The notes under the pieces are model-generated. The model was not told the DNA's origin and searched no databases. It saw only the letters and a program-made list of their open reading frames with translations. The translations under genes and the position numbers were made by a program. Positions 1-8,926 of a DNA stretch of 64,000 nt are shown piece after piece (positions within the stretch are counted from its first letter, which is position 1; every line of letters begins with the position of its first letter). The DNA lies in NCBI GenBank assembly GCA_021157415.1, contig JAGGWN010000072.1, positions 1 to 64,000 on the forward strand, written 5' to 3'. This DNA is from Bacteroidales bacterium. GTDB taxonomy: Bacteria > Bacteroidota > Bacteroidia > Bacteroidales > VadinHA17.

Positions 1-82
1 AAAGCCGCATAAATACGGCAAAACAACGGCAGATATTATTATTTTTCGGACTTTTAAATCAGGACAGGATCATTACCATACC

Positions 83-1393
83 ATGAACAAAAGCATTCTA
101 CGTCTGGCCATACCCAATATTATCAGTAATATCACTGTTCCCCTGCTGGGGATGGTTGATTTGTCGGTGGTAGGACATCTGGAGCAAGTGTATTTTATAG
201 GTGCTGTATCCCTGGGTACAACCATCTTTAATTTTATTTTCTGGGGATTTGCTTTTTTACGTATGAGTACCAGCGGGATCACTGCGCAACTTTTCGGAGC
301 CGGAGACAAATCCGGGACCACCCGCGCCTTACACCGGGCAGCACTCGCCGCATTGTTTTTCGGACTGATCATTCTTCTGCTTCAAGTTCCTATTGACAAG
401 ATCAGTTTTTATCTGCTCAATGGTTCGGACAGGACGGAATACTTTGCTTCCCGCTATTTTTATATCCGAATCTGGGCTGCACCCGCCACCTTATTATTGT
501 ATGTGCTGAACGGATGGTTTCTCGGGATGCAGAATGCCAGGTATCCTATGATTATTGCCCTGGTGATCAATACTATTAACATCGTCCTGGATTTTCTTTT
601 TGTTTCGGGTTATGGTATGAACTCCGACGGCGTAGCACTGGGTACGCTTATAGCGAATTATTCCGGGCTGGCTGTTGGTATTTATTTCCTCCGTAAAAAG
701 TATCCTGAAACATTCTGTTTTGAGGCATTCTCTTCTTTGTTGAACCTGAAAGAATTGAAGTCATTGTTTAATCTGAATCTCAATATTTTCATTCGTACGG
801 TCTGCCTCATTGTAGTTTTTACCTTTTTTACCGCACGATCAGCGGTTTACGGAGATAACATCTTAGCTGTCAATACACTATTGTTGCAATTTCACATGTT
901 TTTTTCCTATCTCATCGATGGTTTTGCATTTGCTGCCGAAGCTCTCGCGGGCAGATATGCGGGAGCTTCCGACCCTTTAAGACTGAAAAAAGCTATAAAA
1001 AGTCTGTTTACCTGGGGTCTGGTGATCAGCATTCCGTTTTCCCTGGGATATTTTTTCTTCGGAAGCAATATTTTTTCGATTTTGACTGATAACCAGACGG
1101 TGATCCGGATGGCCGAACCTTATTTTTTATGGATCGTAGTCATGCCACTGCTCTCTTTCCCGGCTTTTCTGTGGGATGGCATATACATTGGCACTACGGC
1201 TTCCAGGGGGATGCGCGATACCATGCTGCTTTCTACACTGGTTTTCTTTTTTCCGGTATGGTATTTTTCACAAAACACATTGGGCAATCACAGTTTTTGG
1301 CTGGCTCTCGCAATTTTTATGATCAGTCGTGGAGTAACAATGACTATATTTGCAAAAAAATATATCTTTAAAGATTCATTAATATCCGTATGA
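83..1393 (+). CDS. MATE family efflux transporter (DinF-like)
   Basis: 436 aa multi-TM ORF; MATE-like N-terminus 'LRLAIPNIISNITVPLLGMVDLSVVGHL'. Confidence 0.9.
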   Translation: MNKSILRLAIPNIISNITVPLLGMVDLSVVGHLEQVYFIGAVSLGTTIFNFIFWGFAFLRMSTSGITAQLFGAGDKSGTTRALHRAALAALFFGLIILLLQVPIDKISFYLLNGSDRTEYFASRYFYIRIWAAPATLLLYVLNGWFLGMQNARYPMIIALVINTINIVLDFLFVSGYGMNSDGVALGTLIANYSGLAVGIYFLRKKYPETFCFEAFSSLLNLKELKSLFNLNLNIFIRTVCLIVVFTFFTARSAVYGDNILAVNTLLLQFHMFFSYLIDGFAFAAEALAGRYAGASDPLRLKKAIKSLFTWGLVISIPFSLGYFFFGSNIFSILTDNQTVIRMAEPYFLWIVVMPLLSFPAFLWDGIYIGTTASRGMRDTMLLSTLVFFFPVWYFSQNTLGNHSFWLALAIFMISRGVTMTIFAKKYIFKDSLISV

Positions 1394-1662
1394 TCATGTC
1401 TATCACCAAGGATATCGAGATCGAAGAGTTGGTAGAGAAAATTCCGGCTTCCGTTTCGTATTTAAGCAAAAAAGGGATTCGTTGTATCATGTGCGGAGAA
1501 CCCATCTGGGGGACCCTCGAGGAAGCGGCCAGGGAAAAAGGGTTCTCGGACGAAGAAATAGATGTCTTTGTCAGCGAGATCAACGAACTGGGAAAAAAAG
1601 GAGAATCTCCCAGGCCGGCTGATCTGTCAAGGAAGATCAATCCTTTGGATATTTCCGAATAA
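1390..1662 (+). CDS. DUF1858 domain-containing protein
   Basis: Small ORF overlapping the MATE stop; 'GIRCIMCGEPIWGTLEEAAREKGFSDEEIDVFV' DUF1858-like with CxxC. Confidence 0.75.
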   Translation: MIMSITKDIEIEELVEKIPASVSYLSKKGIRCIMCGEPIWGTLEEAAREKGFSDEEIDVFVSEINELGKKGESPRPADLSRKINPLDISE

Positions 1663-1685
1663 TACTTTCACCAAAAAAAATCATT

Positions 1686-2102
1686 ATGATCTACCTTACC
1701 CGCCGGGAACGTTTTAACGCAGCCCATCGCATGTACCGGGAAGAATGGAGTGATGAAAAGAACTATGAAGTCTTCGGGAAATGCTCTAACCCCAATTGGC
1801 ATGGGCACAATTATGAGCTCTTTGTAACCGTCAGGGGGAAACCGGACCCTCATACCGGACTGCTTATCAACCTGAAAGAAGTCAGCCGAATCATCCGGGA
1901 ATACGTTATTGACCGGCTGGATCATAAAAACATCAACCTGGAAGTAGATTTTATGCAGGGGAAGATTGCTTCCACTGAGAATCTGGCCACGGCCATATGG
2001 GACGTACTCGAGCCGCACTTCAAATCGTTGGGGGTTGCCCTGCATACCATACAGATCAAAGAGTCTGAAAACAATATAGTAAAATATCAAAAAGATAAAT
2101 AA
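1686..2102 (+). CDS. queD: 6-pyruvoyl tetrahydropterin synthase / QueD family protein
   Basis: PTPS fold motifs 'FNAAHRM', '[11 protein letters not shown]', 'LDHKNIN', 'ENLA'. Confidence 0.85.
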   Translation: MIYLTRRERFNAAHRMYREEWSDEKNYEVFGKCSNPNWHGHNYELFVTVRGKPDPHTGLLINLKEVSRIIREYVIDRLDHKNINLEVDFMQGKIASTENLATAIWDVLEPHFKSLGVALHTIQIKESENNIVKYQKDK

Positions 2103-2103
2103 A

Positions 2104-2742
2104 ATGGAAATATTCAATAACGGAAATGCTATAGATTCTGAAAAAGGATATGTACGCATTGATCACTGGAATAATGAGCAAACGGAACAACTAATCTTTC
2201 ATTATAAGGAGATTCTGAAGCTGATCGGGGAAAATGCCGCCAGGGAAGGATTACAGGACACTCCTATGCGGGTTGCCAAGGCCATTCAGTTCCTTACCCA
2301 GGGATACAATACAGATCCTTCTTCCATTCTAAGGTCGGCCATGTTTGAGGAGGATTATAAGGAAATGGTTATCGTGAAGGATATTGAGATCTATTCCATG
2401 TGTGAACATCACATGATTCCGTTTTTCGGAAAAGCACATGTGGCTTATATCCCCGACCGATATATTACAGGGTTGAGCAAAATCGCACGGGTGGTAGAAG
2501 CTTTTGCACGCAGGTTGCAGATACAGGAAAGACTCACCATGCAAATCAGGGATTGCATCCAGGATACCCTGAAACCGCTGGGAGTGGCAGTGGTCATTGA
2601 AGCTCATCATCTATGTATGATGATGAGAGGTGTGCAAAAACAAAATTCTGTTACAACCACTTCTGCTTTCACCGGCGAATTTCTGCATAAACAGGCCACC
2701 CGGGATGAATTTGTACATCTGGTCGGCTCCACGTTGCATTAA
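2104..2742 (+). CDS. folE: GTP cyclohydrolase I
   Basis: '[20 protein letters not shown]', '[22 protein letters not shown]' signatures. Confidence 0.95.
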   Translation: MEIFNNGNAIDSEKGYVRIDHWNNEQTEQLIFHYKEILKLIGENAAREGLQDTPMRVAKAIQFLTQGYNTDPSSILRSAMFEEDYKEMVIVKDIEIYSMCEHHMIPFFGKAHVAYIPDRYITGLSKIARVVEAFARRLQIQERLTMQIRDCIQDTLKPLGVAVVIEAHHLCMMMRGVQKQNSVTTTSAFTGEFLHKQATRDEFVHLVGSTLH

Positions 2743-2750
2743 TCCAAATA

Positions 2751-2789
2751 TTCCGCAACAGAAAACCCAAAATGCTTTCTATTGCGGAA
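2751..2789. repeat. Imperfect inverted repeat / possible terminator or operator between folE and fabD
   Basis: TTCCGCAA-c-AGAAA [acccaaaatgc] TTTCT-a-TTGCGGAA, 13 pairs with one mismatch. Confidence 0.7.
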
Positions 2790-2835
2790 CTTTATTACTT
2801 TTGCTGTCCGATGCGAAAACAAAAACTCTGAATTT

Positions 2836-3726
2836 ATGACTGCACACGTATTTCCCGGTCAGGGGGCACAGTATCCGGGTATGGGCAAGGATCTGTACAA
2901 AAAATATCCGGCTGCCGGTGAGCTTTTTGAAAAAGCCAATAATATTCTTGGTTTCAGGATCACAGATGTTATGTTTGACGGCAGCGAAGAAGATCTGCGA
3001 CAAACACGGGTAACCCAGCCGGCTATTTTCCTCCATTCCGTTGTACTGGTTCATCTGCTGGGAGATCATTTTTCCCCGGATGCAGTGGCGGGTCATTCTC
3101 TGGGCGAATTCTCAGCCCTGGTGGCCAACGGCACCCTGGCTTTCGAGGACGGTCTTACGTTGGTTCATTTACGGGCTCTTGCCATGCAGAAAGCCTGTGA
3201 GTTGTTTCCTTCAACCATGGCTGCTGTTCTGGGACTGGATGATAAGATTGTAGCAGAAGTATGTAATCAGATCGATGATATTGTGGTCCCGGCCAACTAC
3301 AATTGTCCCGGGCAAGTGGTTATCTCCGGTACCGAGACCGGTGTTTACCGCGCTATGGAAGAGCTGGCTGAAAAAGGAGCCAAAAGGACGATAAAACTTT
3401 CTGTGGGCGGCGCTTTTCATTCTCCCCTGATGGAACCGGCACGCAAAGAGTTGTCTGACGCCATTGCCAACACGTCTTTTCACAAACCTTCCTGCCCCAT
3501 CTACCAGAATGTTACGGCTCGGTCCACTACCGACCCGGAAGCGATCAGGCATAACCTGATCGAACAACTCACTTCTCCCGTACGCTGGACACAAACTGTA
3601 CAGAACATGATCCATGATAGGATCACCCGTTTCGTAGAAGCAGGACCGGGAAAAGTGTTGCAAGGGTTGATACGAAAAATAGACCGTACTGTCGAAACAA
3701 GCAGTCTTACCCTGCCTGAGCATTAG
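2836..3726 (+). CDS. fabD: ACP S-malonyltransferase
   Basis: 'FPGQGAQYPGMGKDLY', 'GHSLGEFSAL'; ATG at 2836 preferred over the upstream alternative start at 2782. Confidence 0.93.
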   Translation: MTAHVFPGQGAQYPGMGKDLYKKYPAAGELFEKANNILGFRITDVMFDGSEEDLRQTRVTQPAIFLHSVVLVHLLGDHFSPDAVAGHSLGEFSALVANGTLAFEDGLTLVHLRALAMQKACELFPSTMAAVLGLDDKIVAEVCNQIDDIVVPANYNCPGQVVISGTETGVYRAMEELAEKGAKRTIKLSVGGAFHSPLMEPARKELSDAIANTSFHKPSCPIYQNVTARSTTDPEAIRHNLIEQLTSPVRWTQTVQNMIHDRITRFVEAGPGKVLQGLIRKIDRTVETSSLTLPEH

Positions 3727-6715
3727 GTTTTCGAAGAATCTGCTCTACTCCCGGTTTCAGCGCCACCCCTGTATTCTTCCGGCCGTCTATCTTAATCAGC
3801 ACAGGCTCCTTGAACCGGACGTGCCGGATATATTTTGTTTCAAAAACGGCGGGTTGCCTGTTCAGATATTCCAGATCCAGGTATCCTTTGTTTTCATATG
3901 GGTTCACGGTAAAGTATCCCACCCTGAAAGAGGTCAGGTTCTGGAAAAAGTGTGTTCCCTGGCTCGGATCCACCCGGTAATTTTCCTGGCCGGCTTCCAC
4001 GATCAAACGGGCCTGTGAAATTTGGGGCCACTTGATGGGTATGCCCAGCCAGGGATCGGAAGAACCCCAGCGACCCGGTCCAATCAGGATGTAGTTTTTT
4101 TCTTCCCCGGCCAACATCCGGTTTCTTTCCTCTATTTCTTTTGCGATCTCTTTGCTGCGGGCAGCATCAAAAAATTCCGGTTTCACATACACAATATCCT
4201 GCACATCACGGATCACGCCATTACCCAGTGCCAAAGCGGAAAATAAAATAGTCTCCTTCTCTTTTACCTTTCCTATGTCTATTTTCACAGTCTGATCATT
4301 ATCCACGATAGGTCGTATTTGCAGGAAGTAAAACACTCCGGGTTGTCCGGGAGGCGTTTCCATATCTACGGCAAATTCAATCTCTATGGGATTTCCCATC
4401 TCACGTTGTCCGACAGAAAGCAGCTCGGAAAGGATATCAGCCAGAGGAAACTGTCCGTAATTCAGTATATTGGAGAAGGTAATCACTTTCTTCCCTTTTT
4501 CAATCACTCCATCCCTGATCATATGGTTCTCAAAATCATAAGTACTCGCAACATATGCAAGGGCGGCATCATCCGGGGCTTCCCGGATGTTTAGTTTCTT
4601 TAGGTTCACAGCATCATCCGTAGAAGGCACAAAACTATCGATATCCATATCCAGGGCATAAAAACAGCTTTGGGTTTCTTTCAGGGTGGCATCCGTAGAA
4701 TAGAGTTGCAGTATCTTTTTAGGATATTTAGGTGAAAAACGCAACGATTTTTCACCATCCACCACCAGCTTTCCCAGGCCAAAAGCCACATTGGCAATTC
4801 CATCTGAAGGTTTCTCGGGAGGTATCGGATAAAAATTGCTGGAACGGGCCACCCCGGAAAATGTCGGATAAAACAGATTTCCATGCGGACGGCCACATAC
4901 TTCCTGCAGGACGATCCCCATTTTCTCCTCGTCGATCACATTCGAGGTAGCATTCATATAAGCCTTACTATTCCTGAAATATACGGAGGCATACACTTGT
5001 TTGATTGCTGTATTCAAGGCCTCAAGCATTTTTGCCTTATCTTCCGTAATAGGAATCATATAGGTGGAATAAATCCCGGCAAATGGCTGATAGTGGGAAT
5101 CTTCCAATTTACTTGACGAACGGACGGCGATGGGATTACCGGCTATTGCAAGAAAAGCTTGCAGATCTTGCTGTAATGAATCCGGCAGGCGGGCGTCAAC
5201 AAACTTCTTCAGGATCACCTCATCCTCTGCATCGGACAGCGCAGTTTTATAAAGGTCGTTGGTTTCCATGAACTCATCAAAAATATCCGTCGCAATCACC
5301 ACTGTCCGCGGGATGGTGATCTGCGCTCCATCGAACTTATTATACAAACGATTATTTTTGATCATGGTATTCACAAATGCCAGTCCACGGGCTTTTCCTC
5401 CAATAGAACCTTCTCCTATGCGAGAAAAGGTCACATACTCATCATAGGTTTCCGGGTTAAAGGTGGCAATAACCCCCCTACCCTTTCCACGGCGATAACT
5501 GGAGATCGAGACATAAACGAACTTCCGCAGATCATCCGGCGTATCGAAATCTTCAGGACGGAGATATTTGAACATCTGGGCCAGCGGGAAGAGGGCACGT
5601 GCATTCAACCACTTGGAAAAATCATTTTTCCCGGTATGGTATTTCAGGGCTTTGTCGGGGATGGTCATCAATTTCTGCTGAAATCTCTGGAGATCGGCAG
5701 CCCTGTCAATTTCCTCCTTTGTATCAGGATCGCGGAAGATAAAAGGGCCGAATGCAAATTTCTCCATGATAAACTGTTTCAGCTCCCCCGGCAATGTTTT
5801 GGAATATTTGTGGATAAAACCGGCCCCCCTCTTCCGGGCTTTCCCGACCAGTCCTTTATCGGAAGATTGCAGCAAAAAGGGCATATGCCTGTCAAATGCC
5901 CGTATATAGTCCAGCAATTTAAAACCGGCCTCCGGATCTTTAACACTCTGATTTTTAAAACTAACATCTGAAATAACGCCCAGGATATTGTTCCTGTACT
6001 TATCAAAAAGAGTCCTGGCTTCTTCCATATTGGTCGCCAACAGGATTTTAGGACGGCCCCTCATGCGCAGCATTTGCTGGTGTTCATTCAGGCCTTCCAT
6101 CTGAAATTCTTTAGACTGACGAAGTATGATCCGGTATAAGTTTGGCAGATAAGAGGAGATATACCTGATAGAATCTTCAACAAAAAGGATCGCCTGCACT
6201 CCTGTTTTCAGGATATCGTCGTCGGCATTCATCCTGTCCTCTATCAGTTTTATTATTGCCAGCAGGATATCGGCGTTACCCAGCCAACTGAAGACATAAT
6301 CTATAGCCGAAAGATCTTCCTCCTCTAGTTTCTTGGAGACCTCCCTTGTAAAATAAGTAAGCACTACAATAGGAATATCCGGTTTAATCTTTTTCATTTC
6401 CCTGGCCAGGGTAAAAGCATCCTTATTTCCTACCCTGAGAGCTGAAATAATCAGGTCCACAGGTTCATGCGTGAGAATTGAAAAACCCTTTTTCGGGGTA
6501 TCCGCCTGAATAACCATCGGCGGATAACGAAGATTCAGAGAAACATACTCATTAAAGATCTGCTCTTCAATACGTCCATCCTCTTCCAGAATAAAAGCGT
6601 CATAATGACTGCAAACCAACAATACCCGACGGATACGCTTCTGCATCAGTTTACTGAAGGAAGTATCCGTAAAATCATAATTTAGTTTATCCCAGTTCAG
6701 TCTGTTTATTTCCAT
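3707..6715 (-). CDS. PEP/pyruvate-binding (ATP-grasp) domain protein with N-terminal receiver-like domains
   Basis: 1002 aa; 'GSIGGKARGLAFVNTMI', 'AVRSSSKLEDSHYQPFAGIYSTYM' PPDK/PEP-synthase nucleotide-binding motifs; N-terminal receiver-like modules 'ILFVEDS...VISDVSF'. Confidence 0.85.
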   Translation of the reverse strand: MEINRLNWDKLNYDFTDTSFSKLMQKRIRRVLLVCSHYDAFILEEDGRIEEQIFNEYVSLNLRYPPMVIQADTPKKGFSILTHEPVDLIISALRVGNKDAFTLAREMKKIKPDIPIVVLTYFTREVSKKLEEEDLSAIDYVFSWLGNADILLAIIKLIEDRMNADDDILKTGVQAILFVEDSIRYISSYLPNLYRIILRQSKEFQMEGLNEHQQMLRMRGRPKILLATNMEEARTLFDKYRNNILGVISDVSFKNQSVKDPEAGFKLLDYIRAFDRHMPFLLQSSDKGLVGKARKRGAGFIHKYSKTLPGELKQFIMEKFAFGPFIFRDPDTKEEIDRAADLQRFQQKLMTIPDKALKYHTGKNDFSKWLNARALFPLAQMFKYLRPEDFDTPDDLRKFVYVSISSYRRGKGRGVIATFNPETYDEYVTFSRIGEGSIGGKARGLAFVNTMIKNNRLYNKFDGAQITIPRTVVIATDIFDEFMETNDLYKTALSDAEDEVILKKFVDARLPDSLQQDLQAFLAIAGNPIAVRSSSKLEDSHYQPFAGIYSTYMIPITEDKAKMLEALNTAIKQVYASVYFRNSKAYMNATSNVIDEEKMGIVLQEVCGRPHGNLFYPTFSGVARSSNFYPIPPEKPSDGIANVAFGLGKLVVDGEKSLRFSPKYPKKILQLYSTDATLKETQSCFYALDMDIDSFVPSTDDAVNLKKLNIREAPDDAALAYVASTYDFENHMIRDGVIEKGKKVITFSNILNYGQFPLADILSELLSVGQREMGNPIEIEFAVDMETPPGQPGVFYFLQIRPIVDNDQTVKIDIGKVKEKETILFSALALGNGVIRDVQDIVYVKPEFFDAARSKEIAKEIEERNRMLAGEEKNYILIGPGRWGSSDPWLGIPIKWPQISQARLIVEAGQENYRVDPSQGTHFFQNLTSFRVGYFTVNPYENKGYLDLEYLNRQPAVFETKYIRHVRFKEPVLIKIDGRKNTGVALKPGVEQILRKPNAQAG

Positions 6716-6726
6716 GTGTTTTCATT

Positions 6727-7755
6727 TCAGGTAATAATGTTTAACTTCCATTGCTCTGAAACAGGATAGCAGAAGCTCTTTTTTTCCCAGTCTTCCAGAA
6801 GCTTCACCATGGCAAAGAACACTTTTGAATCGCCGTTCCATACAAAAAAGTGATCGTGAGGTTCCAGTTTCCGGAGTTCATGCCGTATCAGGGGTATATC
6901 ATTGTTGTTATTCAGCAACAAGTAGGTAGGCAGATAGGGATGGGCTTTTTTTATTTTACGATACAGCCGGATCGGGGATTTCTTATCTGCCCCGATCATG
7001 ATAATGACCTGATCAAAATGCTTTGATTTCATCCTGTTGAGGGCCTCTTCGCCGGATGACACCGCCGTTATCCTCGGTATGAAGGTCAGGTTAAGCTGAT
7101 GGTACTCCCCCAGGATATGATCCGTAAACGGTTCTTCTCCTTCTATACTGTAAGCATCATACAAACTGGCCACCAACAGGATCTCCCTCACCTTAAAAGG
7201 CATCAGATCATGGAAGAGGTCTCTGTCGGCATTATGCTTATCCAGAAACAACTGCAGTAATTTCCTGCTTGTTAACTGTGTAACGCCGGAAGACAATAAT
7301 TCCTTGCTTGTCTCATCCTGCTCAAAAACAGCCTTGCTTCTGACACGATCTATATAATCGCTGAGAATACGCCCAATGTCACGAATAAGCATTATGTCAT
7401 CTCTGAGCATCAGTTCAATATCTTCATTATCTGGAAAATAGTCTTTGGAATAATAGATGGTAATATCTCCTTTTCCTCCATCCAGTGTATTAAACTCTTC
7501 GGTTATAAAAAGACCGGAGATATGAAAATCGGGGGAAAGGAATTTTTTGTTCTGACAACTGATACGCACACTCGTACCATTGGGGATTACGGCATATCGT
7601 TTTATCAGAAAGATCAGCTGGTCTATTACTTCATCCAATGATTTGTTCTGCCGGATAATTTCCGAGGCTTCACTGACATAGGCCAGTTCCCTGAACCTTT
7701 TGATTTTCTCATCCAGTGCTTTTTGATACTGATTGTCCGAAGGTCTGTTCTTCAT
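6727..7755 (-). CDS. Receiver-like / sensory domain protein paralogous to the N-terminus of the adjacent PEP-binding protein
   Basis: 'REILLVASLYDAYSIEGEEPFTDHILGEYHQLNL' parallels 'RRVLLVCSHYDAFILEEDGRIEEQIFNEYVSLNL' of the neighbour; start taken at MKNRPSDN (ATG 7755) because the longer ORF runs through a terminator-like hairpin. Confidence 0.7.
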   Translation of the reverse strand: MKNRPSDNQYQKALDEKIKRFRELAYVSEASEIIRQNKSLDEVIDQLIFLIKRYAVIPNGTSVRISCQNKKFLSPDFHISGLFITEEFNTLDGGKGDITIYYSKDYFPDNEDIELMLRDDIMLIRDIGRILSDYIDRVRSKAVFEQDETSKELLSSGVTQLTSRKLLQLFLDKHNADRDLFHDLMPFKVREILLVASLYDAYSIEGEEPFTDHILGEYHQLNLTFIPRITAVSSGEEALNRMKSKHFDQVIIMIGADKKSPIRLYRKIKKAHPYLPTYLLLNNNNDIPLIRHELRKLEPHDHFFVWNGDSKVFFAMVKLLEDWEKKSFCYPVSEQWKLNIIT

Positions 7756-7821
7756 AAATTGCTGTTTGATATCATAAGTAAAGATAAGGCTTTCATAATA
7801 AAAAGCTGGGAGATATGGGGC

Positions 7822-7861
7822 AAAAAAAACCCGACATTTTTCAATGCCGGGATTTTTTTTT
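7822..7861 (-). terminator. Intrinsic terminator after korB (T-tracts on both strands)
   Basis: CCCGACAT/ATGCCGGG stem (one G-T on the minus strand) at 7830-7837 and 7844-7851, flanked by A8 and T8. Confidence 0.8.
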
Positions 7862-7888
7862 GATTTATGAATTATATCGACAGGTGAT

Positions 7889-8923
7889 TTATTGCACCTC
7901 CCAGGTATTTCCACTGGTTAACAGGTCGTCCATTTTATTAATGGGAGAAGATTCTTTCACTTTGCCGATCTGGGCATGTACCGCCATGTCATAGGTAGGG
8001 GCTGCCACATTCCGGATAATCCCCAGGGCGACGGGATAATTTGGCCAGCGCATGTTGACCAGCATCATGTGTAGCCCGGGATTGTTTTCCGTACTGTTAT
8101 GTACAAGTATATCTTTTTCGCTGATTCCGTTTTCACCGATCTTTACCACTTTAAGTTTCATATGTTCCCGGTCGAGGATCAATCCTTTATCCCGTTCTTT
8201 TCCGAAGATCATCGGTTCTCCGTCGCGGAGGATAATCTGCCGGTCTTCTTTGTGTTCACGATCGGTAATATCTGCATAAGCCCCGTTATTATAAATAACA
8301 CAATTCTGCAGAATCTCCACCACAGACGTCCCTTCGTGCCGGGCAGCTTCGATAAATATATCCGTAGAGAGTTTAATGTTTCCGTCTAAAGTCCGGGCAA
8401 AAAATTTACCTTTGGCGCCAATGACGAGTTCTCCCGGATTAAAAGGAGGCTCGACCGTCCCGTAGGGGGAAGTCTTGGTAACCTGGCCTTTTACAGAGGT
8501 AGGAGAGTATTGTCCTTTGGTCAATCCGTAAATACGATTATTAAACAGTAAAAGATTAATATCCACATTCCTTCTTACAGCATGTATAAGGTGATTTCCC
8601 CCGATAGCCAGGGAATCCCCGTCGCCCGTAATGGTCCAGACCGAGAGTTCAGGGTTTGCCACTTTAACGCCTGTTGAGATAGCGGCAGCACGTCCATGGA
8701 TCCCGTGAAAACCATACGTTGCCATATAGTAAGGAAATCTTGAAGAACAACCTATTCCGGAGATAACGGCATATTTTTCCTTTTGTATCGCCAACTGGCT
8801 CATAGCCCTTTGTACACTGTTAAGAATGGCATGATCGCCACAACCCGGGCACCATCTTACTTCCTGATCACTTTTAAAGTCTTTGGGTGTATAAACCACC
8901 CCTTGTGATGTTTCTTTAGACAT
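7889..8923 (-). CDS. korB: 2-oxoacid:ferredoxin oxidoreductase subunit beta (TPP-binding)
   Basis: 'RWCPGCGDHAILNSVQRA', 'GIGCSSRFPYYM', 'GDGDSLAIGGNHLIHAVRRN'. Confidence 0.92.
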   Translation of the reverse strand: MSKETSQGVVYTPKDFKSDQEVRWCPGCGDHAILNSVQRAMSQLAIQKEKYAVISGIGCSSRFPYYMATYGFHGIHGRAAAISTGVKVANPELSVWTITGDGDSLAIGGNHLIHAVRRNVDINLLLFNNRIYGLTKGQYSPTSVKGQVTKTSPYGTVEPPFNPGELVIGAKGKFFARTLDGNIKLSTDIFIEAARHEGTSVVEILQNCVIYNNGAYADITDREHKEDRQIILRDGEPMIFGKERDKGLILDREHMKLKVVKIGENGISEKDILVHNSTENNPGLHMMLVNMRWPNYPVALGIIRNVAAPTYDMAVHAQIGKVKESSPINKMDDLLTSGNTWEVQ

Positions 8924-8926
8924 ATC

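Noticed and set aside
2782-2835. Extended N-terminus of fabD in the ORF track
   Set aside because: The upstream start lies inside an inverted repeat and -7-like promoter box; MTAHVFPGQGAQ at 2836 matches FabD N-termini.
4681-6006. Numerous 60-110 aa ORFs antisense or out of frame within the PEP-binding gene
   Set aside because: Overlap a confident long CDS, biased composition, no recognisable domains; expected shadow ORFs.
7756-7914. Longer N-terminus of the receiver-like protein
   Set aside because: Would translate through a terminator hairpin and overlap korB; MKNRPSDN at 7755 is more plausible.
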